Assembly (NCBI RefSeq): GCF_001186125.1 | Contig: NW_014039740.1 | Span: 1-22,267 of the forward strand | Length of the DNA: 22,267 nt | Source: Sphaeroforma arctica JP610 | Lineage: Eukaryota > Opisthokonta > Ichthyosporea > Ichthyophonida | Direction of reading: 5' to 3' | Shown: positions 10,790 through 18,557 of the stretch, in pieces | How positions within the stretch are numbered: position 1 is the first letter of the stretch | How the letters are laid out: each line of letters opens with the position of its first letter | Notes under the pieces: model-generated | What the model saw: only the letters and a program-made list of their open reading frames with translations | Told to the model about the DNA's origin: nothing | Database searches by the model: none | Translations under genes and position numbers: made by a program

Positions 10790-12235
10790 CCAGAGGCCGT
10801 ATTTCTACAATACGATCCAACAACTGATCTCTGTGCATCCCACAAAAACGCACAACTACCGCGTTTTTCTGGTCCCGATGTAAAGGCCAAATTGTTAATG
10901 ATTTTCGCAAAATTAAACTACTACTGGAGAGGGTTTATGGCAACCCTCGGTGGTCTGATATTTCTGATTTACTCAAATTGAATATCTCTACTGGTACAAC
11001 ACTCGCGATTTGTGTCCCTCTTCGACCCCATGCCCTCTGGTGGTCACTTTTATGCGCCACATCCAGAACAACCGTACATCATTCACAATACCACCAACAC
11101 ATTTTTACGTCATGGCACTACAGCAGTTGGCAAACCTTCTTGGGAATACACACTTGTGGCTCTCGTTGGTTTGATTCGCAATACAGTCCTACCTGGTCCT
11201 GATTTCCAAGCTGCCATTGGGTTTTTAGGGGTTTCCTGAATTTCAGAAACACTGCCGTACCTGTATTGAAGGAGAACTCAAACGAAAGCCCGTGCCTCAC
11301 AAGATTTTGGAAAATGTGTATGGTCCAACTGAACAATTTCATACTGATCTTCAAGGCCCCCTACATGAAGACCGCTATGGGAATAAGTAAGTCGTAAATC
11401 TAATCTGTGACGGCACCAAATATGGCCTCCACTCCGTTTACAAAAACAAAAAGAACATGGCTGACAATGTCAAAGCCTTACTTGTTCAAATACCCCTTCA
11501 CTTTAAACCCTATCAACTAACTGCCGATGGTGATAAGCTTTAAAGAAAGCACACAAATATAGTACCCCACACTTTACTTCTGATACCTGGCTAGATATAA
11601 AAGTTACAATGTATGTATGTTATAATGTATGAACATATGGTATGGCTCCCATAGCCGTTGTAGTGGTTTGGAAAAGATCGATGGGAAGAAGTGGTCAGTA
11701 AATTCCCGTTTGAAGCTTGGGCCAAGTGAGTCGACGATGTAGGATATGCGCTGAGTTAATTCGAGCCGGTGCTGACAAAACACTGATACCATCAAAATGT
11801 GCCATGTATTCGCTTGCTGACCTACTAAGTAGCATACTCACCCCTGTGGTACGGATTGGGTCTGCGCCGTGTAGTGCCGTGGAATTGGTTGGTGCAGAGT
11901 ACGAAATACCGAGTAGGACCAGGTTTGCTACTCAGTGTTTGATTAACACACCCAACGTCAAGTTTATATCTGATGAGACACCTCAATGGAATGCTACCGG
12001 AAAATGTGCTATTGGCATTTTTGAAATAAATAGTATTATCCCTATCCCACTGGATACACTATTCCTGAAGACTGGTACCCTACTCCAAACTTGTTCCCTC
12101 TCAGCTCTATGAAACGCATTTCACCTCCTGCATTTACCACTCCTCTCCATCCTAACTCCATGACACCGATGGCCATAAAACACCTCTCCTCTAACTCTAT
12201 TCCACGACACCCCTAAAAACTCCAGTACATGGTAG
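10790..12235 (+). mobile_element. Probable Ty1/copia-like retroelement relic, fossil
   Basis: This is a short, heavily worn plus-strand relic with several breaks. The clearest part (about 11230-11540) reads CRTCIEGELKRKP, then TEQFHTDLQGPLHEDRYGNK and TKYGLHSVYKNKKN. That matches the pre-integrase zinc finger end (C-x-x-C-x-x-G-K-x-x-x-x-P) followed by the first integrase-core strand (H-x-D-x-x-GP) of copia-type elements. A proline-rich stretch near 12040-12215 (IPEDWYPTPNLFPL) could be the linker that follows integrase. No RT was recognised and no terminal repeats were found. Limits are approximate. A Ty3-like origin is less likely but not excluded. Confidence 0.5.
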
Positions 12236-12877
12236 TATCACGTAATGGTTGCTAACTCCTTCCACCAACGAAACCCTGTTGTGTTTTAGGGAGGGGTTTA
12301 GGACTCAAAGTCCAACTAGGTTTAGAACCGCTAATAGAATTTATATATGGTTAAACTGGTTTTAACAAAAACCTATTTTACCTAACAACGGACGTCCAAA
12401 TTATAGGTCATTCGAATCAGTGTATATATATTTGTGTCCCAAATATAATAAACAGTCTCTACCAAAAAGAGGTTTCTTGGTCTATTTAAAAGCGGGACTC
12501 GGGACTGGGAGTCAGTGACTCCTTCAAAGGCCCTGTCTATTAAAAAAAAAAACGGGTTCGATTTTTTTTTGGGTGAACCTGTCTTTTCACCGTGTCCAAG
12601 ATGAATTTTCGGACTATTTCATTAAAATGGACAAAATTCGTATACGTACTTAACCAATCATAAAGTTTGTAAAGTTGAACACTTCTAGATTCCAGTACGT
12701 ATTTAAAAACCGTAAAAGTGAGTTTACGTAGAAAAAAAAATCTGAATCCGATCCGAGCGTAAAATTTCTTTATAATGTTCTCGAAAGTTTGCCCTCGTTT
12801 GAATTTATGAATAGTATTTTTTTCTCGGATTTTGTTTTAATATTTTTTAAACCTCCACCCATTGGTGTAAATAGCGT
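12236..12877. other. Non-coding spacer
   Basis: This is AT-rich sequence with A and T runs (for example 12541-12552 and 12564-12572) and no credible frame. A purine-rich word AGGGAGGGG near 12288 lies downstream of the copia-like relic. It could be taken for a polypurine tract, but no matching terminal repeat was seen. Confidence 0.5.
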
Positions 12878-12946
12878 AAATCCGAACATAAATCCGAACA
12901 TAAATCCGAACATAAATCCGAACATAAATCCGAACATAAATCCGAA
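12878..12946. repeat. 12-bp minisatellite, 5 full copies plus a partial
   Basis: The unit AAATCCGAACAT is repeated five times without a mismatch from 12878 to 12937, followed by a nine-base partial unit. The unit is a multiple of three, so all three frames stay open across it. One plus-strand frame (12789-12974) reads it as repeated NPNI, which follows automatically from the unit length and is not evidence of coding. Confidence 0.95.
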
Positions 12947-12974
12947 ACCATTAAGACACCCCGTAAAAGGCTAA

Positions 12975-14117
12975 ATTGGTCATATTATATATTTATATAT
13001 ATATATAAATATATAAATAAAATATCATTGGAACTGAAATGGCGCGTATTTTGCTATGCATATCTAAATATGGCCCTTATGAGGAGCTCTGATTTTCTCT
13101 CACTTTTATTGCTTTTGATTGGTGTTTTAGGAATAGAAATTATTGGTGGATCTCAACAAATTGGCGCACACAAGTTCTCCTTATGTTATTGGCTTAATAA
13201 AAATTTATATTCGGCAACCAGATTAAGCCACCAATTGAGCATCTATACCAAGCCTCTGGGACCATAGCCAATCAACAAGGCTATTTACATTTTACAAATA
13301 CAGAGCGGTTGTGTCTGACAGTCTGACTCTGAGACTGTGACTTGTGACTTCTCTCGTGTGTGTGGATGAGTGTGGAGGTGTGTGAGACACATTTAGTGAC
13401 AGCTCTGCAAGCTGATTTGTCAATAATATTTTACAGAAAAAATATTATTAGAATCCATGTTTTATTTTAATTTCAAATTTGGGTTGTCCCAAAGGCCCAA
13501 ATTTCCAAAAACCACAAAAATTGTACTCGAATACTGTGTGAAAACGAATCCTAATAAAGTCAGTTGTGACTCAACTTCGGAAAAATAAATACGCCGGTGC
13601 TATTTGCCAATTAATTCTGAAAATTCGCCCTAAATTTGAATTGTTTCAATTTTCAAATGCCTGCCGTCTGTCAAGTCCAAATTGAGTCCCTCAAGGGTTC
13701 GCCCAAATTATGAGGAACGCAGTCATCAAGCCTGGTCAAAGCAGTGCAAATTGATATTAATTGGGGGTTTTTTTATCAATCCATTCCGGTATTCAACCCG
13801 ATTTTACACATGTCCGATGAAGCATTCCGGTATGGTACAAAGTGTGGAAAAAAAAACATTAAAAATATAAAAATAGATCTGAACGGAGAAATTCGCTCTC
13901 CTACTGGGACGCGGGGGCCTGGGTGGCTGCGGTGACTGGTGAGTGTGGGCCTGTAGGCTGAGGGGTTGGAACTTTGAAGTCTCCGATGCTATTTATGTAT
14001 TTCTTCTCGTGTGTGTATATACACAATACATGCATGTATATATGTATATATATATAGGTGGTTGTTCATATCATTCTATTGTATACAAACATATAAAAAG
14101 TACCAGTTTATATTACC
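12975..14117. other. AT-rich spacer upstream of the two-exon gene
   Basis: No gene is recognised. Visible structures are an AT-palindromic tract at 12983-13018; an 11-bp perfect hairpin at 13422-13432 with 13439-13449 (AATAATATTTT and its complement); a second hairpin, AAATTTGGG at 13475-13483 with 13496-13504; and a TATATA-rich stretch at 14036-14057. The last lies 60-80 bases before the ATG of the gene and could act as a TATA element. Small frames such as 13028-13267 lack protein-like features. Confidence 0.45.
14036..14057 (+). promoter_or_regulatory. Possible TATA-rich promoter element
   Basis: An alternating TA tract (ATGTATATATATATAGG) lies about 60-80 bases upstream of the proposed start codon at 14118. 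The position suits a TATA-box region, but TA tracts are common in this window, so the support is weak. Confidence 0.2.
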
Positions 14118-15275
14118 ATGAAGCCGGGACGATACGAACTTGGGACTGAGTACGGTATTTCCAGTTGGAAACTCCAAGAACCACCATCGAGTGCTTCGCT
14201 ACAGGAGAACCAATTCAGTAGTGCTTCAGCGAATGGTATGAGCATCTGACAGTATATGCTCTTTCACATCTATAATATGTAAGTGCACTTTTATGCCAAC
14301 GTAAATCCATGCACATTTACTGTTTTACTTTCTGCATTGTCACAATTCTAATTGCGAATTGCTATTCTTCTCACAGTCCAGCCTAATTACGCGGGAATAA
14401 CTTCCGGACAAATGTATTCGTCCATGGGAGCACCTCCTAAATTTGCTTTGCGGTCCGATCCTCAATCTCCTCCGTTGAAGCCACTTGGTGTTGTGGATAT
14501 GAATATTCCTCGTGCCCTTTCAAGGAAGAACTATAACCAGAATCAACAACAACTGTACTTCACGAAGAATAATAATTCACAGCCGTGGCCCCGTGGCACT
14601 GGTGCTTCTCACGGACGAATCGATAAGAAGAAACGGTCGACGTGGGGCATCACCATCAGCTCCGCTTCACCAAAGTGCGTGGACCTATGTGGCAATAGCC
14701 ATGAACCTTACCAGTGCCCGAAGACAAAATTGGCTAAAAAATCTTCCCAACGAGTTTCAAAGGCAAGTAGTAAGCCTCGCATAAATTTAGTTGGTCTGAG
14801 CTTTCTAGAGTCAGATAATACATACTCAAGATCGATGAGCACAGACTTCACTGTGGGTAGTCTCACGCGCACGGTATCCGAAGCAAGTATCTTCCCGAAC
14901 GCCCCAGATGTATGCATGCCGCTGATGTTCGATTCTGGAACTCCAAGGAACGACCTCTCGGGTACTCTCGAGTTTGGCATATTCGATGGCTTAGAAGACT
15001 CTAGCCCGTCTCCGTCAAGCGGACTAGGCATGCATGATAGTGGCAGCCCTTTCCTAAGCAGCATGTCTCTTTTCAATTTAAGTCTAGCCGAAGAGGAGAC
15101 TACTGATTGCTTCCACTCCGAGCATCCAACCGGATTCACCTTGCAAGACGATTTACACGAAGATATACAAGAGGATCTTGTACATGTTTTCGTCAGTGCA
15201 AGATCTTCTAGCGGTGCTGACCACGACGATGATTATTTCCTGAGTGAGGATTTCAGTGAGGACTTCTTAAGTTAG
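14118..15275 (+). CDS. Two-exon host gene, uncharacterised Ser/Asp/Glu-rich protein
   Basis: Exon 1 runs 14118-14235 and exon 2 runs 14377-15275, giving 338 aa. The start ATG sits in ACCATGA, and an in-frame TAA lies 24 bases upstream. Exon 1 ends after the first base of a codon (AATG|GTATGAG) and exon 2 supplies the other two bases (TTCTCACAG|TC), so the frame is kept exactly. The protein has no recognised family. Visible features are a Gln/Asn-rich patch (about residues 91-106), a basic KKKR stretch (about 123-126) that could be a nuclear signal, a C-x3-C-x3-H-x4-C group (Cys140, Cys144, His148, Cys153), two DSG words in a serine-rich region, and a strongly acidic C-terminal end (DDDYFLSEDFSEDFLS). 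A nuclear regulatory role is a guess from composition. The same frame continues past the UAG (see 15276-15749), so this may be only part of the gene. Confidence 0.65.
14236..14376 (+). other. Spliceosomal intron, 141 nt, phase 1
   Basis: The donor is GTATGAG at 14236 and the acceptor is CTATTCTTCTCACAG ending at 14376, with a pyrimidine-rich tract before it. A branch-point-like TTCTAAT has its adenine at 14351, about 25 bases before exon 2. The intron contains in-frame stops, and its removal joins two open frames in matching phase. This phase agreement is the main support. Confidence 0.7.
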
Positions 15276-15749
15276 TCAGGGATCTACTCCCACCTTTTAA
15301 TTGCTGCTGAACACGGCAAAAATTGCTGCTTTTCGAGGCGCAAACCTTTATTTAGTATATGCGGAAACCAATTACTATATCCGCAATCCAACCAACACTA
15401 TGTACCTTTCACCAAGGGAATTGTAATTATTTACACTGGACGTTCTTCCATCAGTGCTGGAGGCTCTGCAGCCCATTTACATCGGCTTCCTGGACCTCCT
15501 TCAGAAATATACTGGCCGTTTCAGGCTAGACTCGTTCCAATGATAACATCCGCAATCCAACACAATGTACCTTTCACCAGGGAATTGGATTTATCCACAC
15601 TGGATGGTTTTTTCTCCAGTGCTGGAGGCTCTGCAGCCCATTTACACCGGCTTCCTGGACCCCCTTCAGAAATATGCTGGCCGTTTCAGGCTAGGCTCGT
15701 TCCAATGATAACACAGTATTTAGCATCCTCGAACGTTTCAAACATGTAG
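15276..15749 (+). CDS. 157-codon in-frame continuation beyond the UAG, with two 55-aa repeats
   Basis: Directly after the UAG at 15273-15275 the same frame stays open for 157 codons to a UAG at 15747-15749. The first ATG is only at 15540. The first 34 codons (SGIYSHLLIAAEHGK...) contain a CC pair and SRRK. The rest is two copies of a repeat with the shared part AGGSAAHLHRLPGPPSE, then I-Y/C-WPFQARLVPMIT. In the conserved part the copies differ at four bases, of which three are silent in this frame (CAT/CAC, CCT/CCC, AGA/AGG) and one gives Tyr/Cys. In the next frame all four would change residues. An AATAAA follows 23 bases after the final stop, whereas none follows the first stop. The favoured reading is the true 3' part of the gene, joined by read-through, codon reassignment or a wrong base. 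A separate gene, or a pseudogene remnant, is also possible. Confidence 0.45.
   Translation, partial: SGIYSHLLIAAEHGKNCCFSRRKPLFSICGNQLLYPQSNQHYVPFTKGIVIIYTGRSSISAGGSAAHLHRLPGPPSEIYWPFQARLVPMITSAIQHNVPFTRELDLSTLDGFFSSAGGSAAHLHRLPGPPSEICWPFQARLVPMITQYLASSNVSNM
15379..15712 (+). repeat. Tandem duplication, about 165 bp, two copies
   Basis: Copy A is 15379-15547 (169 bp) and copy B is 15548-15712 (165 bp). Both start ATCCGCAATCCAAC and end GTTCCAATGATAAC. The last 95 or so bases are nearly identical. The first part has small insertions and deletions, yet the corresponding conserved positions lie exactly 165 bases (55 codons) apart, so both copies are read in the same frame. Confidence 0.9.
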
Positions 15750-15771
15750 ACAGCGAGGCCCGATATATAAT

Positions 15772-15777
15772 AATAAA
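15772..15777 (+). promoter_or_regulatory. Polyadenylation signal AATAAA
   Basis: A canonical AATAAA, followed by further A residues, lies 22-23 bases after the stop at 15747-15749. No AATAAA or ATTAAA occurs between the first stop (15275) and this point. It therefore suits a transcript that includes the repeat-bearing continuation. Confidence 0.4.
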
Positions 15778-16861
15778 AAAATTCAAATATTATCTGAAGT
15801 AACTATCAAAGTATCAATTTAATGGTCACATCGTCGATAACCACTGATAGCCGGTGGCGAGGTAAGGCAACATGGATAAACACCGAAGGATTAGTACTGA
15901 CAAAAAACGATGCTGCAACAACCTCGCACCGTTGCTATGACGTTCTACCGAGTTCACCCAGCTGACCTGTTTTTCGGTCTCTGATGTCAATGTGATTGAT
16001 ATATTGTTGCATCAAGTTTTAAAAAATGTCACATTCTCGCCATTGAATTATTAATTTAGTCTTTTCTTTTTGTTAGAAATAAATAAATATATGTAATCAC
16101 TTTTTATAGAATTCAACACACAAAATGGGCGCGTGGATTTCACTCTCGAAAGTCGAAAGTCGAGACACGCATTAATTCAATAAACACGCCTTGGGAGTTG
16201 GAGTTTGGGACGCCCTTGAAGCTTTGGGCGCTTGGGCTTAGAGGGCCCTCTACTAGAGGCGCCTCCACCACCAGTTTCTAAGGGGCCCCACTTTTACTCT
16301 GAGCGCGCAAAACCCAGCAACCCTCTTTATAGAATCCCACCATATATTTCTGATTTCCATTAACCCCCCCCCCCCCCCCCAAAATATAAAAATGATATGA
16401 CTAGGCTTTTTCTTTGTTTTCTATTGGTAACTAGCCTAATTATTTGATTAAAAATTTAAAATATCATAGCTGTCTAAATTAGACACTAAAAATATAGATA
16501 CTTAACTTTTCATATGTATGTATGTCGTACGATACCGCTTTTTTTTAATGATCGCCCGCGGGACGCGGGACGTAGGAACGTAACTTATCCAGAAATCCAG
16601 GACTCTAGCTTCCATGAGGCTGCAGCCTGCAGGCCTCAGGGCTTATGCCCTCAGACCTCAGGGGGTCAAGGGCCCTGTTTTATTAGACTGTAGTGGATGC
16701 AGCCGGGTCCAGCCCCGTCAGGTCCCCCCTCAGCCAGAGAGGGCCCTCACAGGCTCACACCCATGAGAGGTTAAAGTAAAACCGCCCTCTCTGTGTCCTT
16801 ACTACTCTGACACAGAGCCACCCAACCGACAAAATATTGTCTCTGCTGACAGCTGGAAATA
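15778..16861. other. Intergenic stretch with a GC-rich patch
   Basis: No firm gene is seen. A 55-codon minus-strand frame (about 16004-15829) has no recognisable features. Two GC-rich patches (about 16185-16320 and 16549-16810) stand out from AT-rich surroundings. Each holds the perfect palindrome GAGGGCCCTC (16241-16250 and 16739-16748). A run of 17 C lies at 16364-16380. A 49-codon frame from 16614 follows the GC-rich patch and is not convincing. Confidence 0.4.
16364..16380. repeat. Homopolymer run, 17 C
   Basis: This is an uninterrupted cytosine run in AT-rich sequence. It is the second long C run in the window (the other is at 3377-3396). Confidence 0.9.
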
Positions 16862-16886
16862 AAAATATATTACCAGTGCCAAAAAT

Positions 16887-16909
16887 AAATGTGACGAGTC
16901 GTCACATTT
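16887..16909. repeat. Perfect 23-bp dyad, left outer copy
   Basis: Eleven-base arms (AAATGTGACGA and its complement) flank a single G at 16898. The core is GTGACGAGTCGTCAC. The half-site TGACG resembles half of a CRE/ATF-type site, so binding by a bZIP protein or by a transposase are both possible. Confidence 0.85.
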
Positions 16910-16988
16910 TACCAAAATACACCCCGGTAAGGATTTTTCTCAAAAATAGTTTGTACCAGAACTGGTACAAAGAGAAGAATCAAAATGA

Positions 16989-17009
16989 AATGTAACGACT
17001 CATTACATT
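16989..17009. repeat. Dyad, left inner copy
   Basis: AATGTAACGACTCATTACATT is the sequence class here, with one arm mismatch. It lies about 100 bases inside the outer dyad. Confidence 0.7.
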
Positions 17010-17355
17010 CACAAATCCCGATTTTTATTAGCTAGCTTACTCATCAAAAGTTAGGACTGCATGAATTATTTAGCTTTTTCTTTCAGGAATATATTTTTAT
17101 AATTTAGATCCACAAGGTAAACTATCAGGATAGAAACTGTCAAAACAGATCCAAAACCAGACTTGCACTTCCAACAATATTTCAAAAGTACAGACGGATT
17201 TTTTATGAATATTTCATTCAAAAATATTTTATTTAAAAAAGGCTAGTATGATTTGGGTTTAGGGTTTTATTAACACTGTTCACTTGCCTACGAGGCCCCA
17301 CCCCGCCCCGTAGAGCACGGCAACCAGGTAAACCCATGGTCCTTGACATAGCTTA

Positions 17356-17556
17356 CTAGCGCTCATCGTCATCAGAGGAACTACCATCATTAATACTAGT
17401 ACTGCCACTAGTACGTTTGTTGGACTCGTCGTTAGCCGAGTCACCATCACCACTAACATTAGCACTATCGTTGGTACTAGACTTGCGTCTGTTCCCTCTA
17501 ACGCCTACCAACTCGCCCTTGAAGTGTTCATCTTTGTGGAATCGTGAAAAACAACT
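17356..17556 (-). CDS. Possible C-terminal exon, acidic Ser/Asn/Asp-rich tail
   Basis: A 66-codon minus-strand open segment ends at TAG (17358-17356). It begins SCFSRFHKDEHFKGELVG, then GNRRKSS, and finishes with a low-complexity Ser/Asn/Asp/Gly tail and SSSDDDER. Such disordered acidic tails are common at true protein ends, which is why it is listed. There is no start codon, so it would need an upstream exon, and no convincing acceptor was seen on the minus strand. The opposite strand is also open (17417-17698), which lowers confidence. It lies inside the inverted-repeat element at 16862-18041, so it could be the remnant of a captured gene or of a transposase end. Confidence 0.25.
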   Translation of the reverse strand, partial: SCFSRFHKDEHFKGELVGVRGNRRKSSTNDSANVSGDGDSANDESNKRTSGSTSINDGSSSDDDER

Positions 17557-17561
17557 TCATT

Positions 17562-17599
17562 GCGTGCATCTAGTGAATCGCATGCATCTAGTGAATGAC
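17562..17599. repeat. Short tandem duplication, about 18 bp
   Basis: The word TGCATCTAGTGAATCG is followed directly by CATGCATCTAGTGAATGA, giving two copies of a GCATCTAGTGAAT unit. Confidence 0.75.
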
Positions 17600-17942
17600 T
17601 TTCACTATAACTATCAACATGTACATCCTATGTATGTTGCGGGCGTTTATCCGCCTCTCGCTGAGGGTGTGTTAAACCTAAAACGTTGCGTGCCATAATG
17701 GCTTTGCAACTACTATGCTAGCACAATTGTGAGTTTGTGTACACGCTTACTATAGAAGTTATAACTTTATACTATAGAAGTTGCAACTTCAAACATCTAC
17801 CATTTCGGTGTCGATTGTCCGATCAATGTGTTTCTTGGCTCGTTTGCGCGCTGAATTTTCCTGTCTTTTGATTCCGACAAATAGCTAAGGGCCAAAACAA
17901 ATCATTCGTGGGGAAAATAAGGGCTAAAAAAATTTGTAGTGA

Positions 17943-17963
17943 AATGTGACGACTCGTTATATT
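17943..17963. repeat. Dyad, right inner copy
   Basis: The left half is the standard AATGTGACGA, while the right half is altered (TCGTTATATT). It is in direct orientation relative to the left inner copy and shares its flanks. Confidence 0.7.
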
Positions 17964-17990
17964 CCCAAAACCCGGGCCATTTTTTTTTTG

Positions 17991-18015
17991 AGAATGTGAC
18001 GACTCGTCACATTCT
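17991..18015. repeat. Perfect 25-bp dyad, right outer copy
   Basis: Twelve-base arms (AGAATGTGACGA and its complement) flank a central C at 18003. A T run and GAG precede it, and CTAGCACTGGTGA follows, which is the inverted counterpart of the left flank. Confidence 0.85.
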
Positions 18016-18041
18016 CTAGCACTGGTGATATATATATTTTG

Positions 18042-18557
18042 TAATTTTATATATAGAAAAGCACTGTTTTTTTTAAAATAAATAAATTAGAAATTGATCG
18101 CGAATCACAATTGTTTTGTAAAAATACATAAGGAATTGAGGGGCCGGAAAAAATTGGAAATTGTGAAATTAGTGGAAATCCGTATGCTGTATATTGAAAA
18201 AGACTAAAATGGAATCTAGGATCATGTGGACGGCTCCATAGCTATATCAGCAGTACTACCAGAAGACGGACAAATGAGGGAAATCCATGAAAATTCGTAC
18301 TTCGAACCTGATTTTCTTATCAATACAACAAAAAAGCCCCAAAAAGAGTGTAGTTTGTTTTTCAATTTGTATTTATTTTAATAAATATACAAAAAGTCAC
18401 TCTCTTGCAGAGTCTCTTGTTGTAAATATTTGAATAAAAATAAAAAGTAAAACAAATTGAACTCTGTCTAATTTAGAAGGCTATGACTCGTTATTCATGT
18501 ATTATTCTAATAAATATAACGACGTCACTACTCACTATTTTTTTAAAATAGTCGCTT
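18042..18557. other. AT-rich spacer between two inverted-repeat elements
   Basis: No gene is seen. An imperfect inverted repeat pairs about 18358-18395 (TTTCAATTTGTATTTATTTT) with about 18425-18468 (the complement of CAATTTGTTTTACTTTTTA). This may be a small degenerate fold-back. Confidence 0.4.

Larger units (their letters stand above)
16862..18041. mobile_element. Putative non-autonomous inverted-repeat element with four dyads
   Basis: The two ends match each other in inverted orientation over about 50 bases: left AAATATATTACCAGTGCC then the dyad, right the dyad then CTAGCACTGGTGATATATAT. Dyads sit at 16887-16909 (perfect, 11-base arms), 16989-17009 (one arm mismatch), 17943-17963 (imperfect) and 17991-18015 (perfect, 12-base arms). 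The inner pair also match each other as direct repeats (TGAAATGTRACGACTC..., then a shared CCCG-ATTTTT tail). This layout suits a DNA transposon of MITE or fold-back type. The element carries no transposase that can be recognised. The outer limits are approximate and no target-site duplication was identified. Confidence 0.45.

Noticed and set aside
12789-12974. NPNI-repeat protein recalling malaria surface-antigen repeats
   Set aside because: The repeat reading follows automatically from a 12-bp minisatellite. There is no signal peptide and no domain, and the frame is short.
15271-15355. Possible intron removing the UAG (GTTAGT donor, TTTATTTAG acceptor)
   Set aside because: The 85-base removal shifts the frame and runs into a stop before the conserved part of the repeats, so it does not link the gene to the repeat-bearing frame.
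15379-15712. Alternative coding frame VLEALQPIY...GRFRL in both repeat copies
   Set aside because: All four base differences in the conserved part would change residues, and stops interrupt it, whereas three of four are silent in the frame continuous with the upstream gene.
16614-16763. 49-codon frame in the GC-rich patch
   Set aside because: Its openness is explained by the GC-rich composition. There is no homology-like motif and no splice or polyadenylation context.
17417-17698. 93-codon plus-strand frame
   Set aside because: It overlaps the minus-strand acidic tail, contains a short tandem duplication, and shows no family or domain. It is mentioned only as the competing reading.
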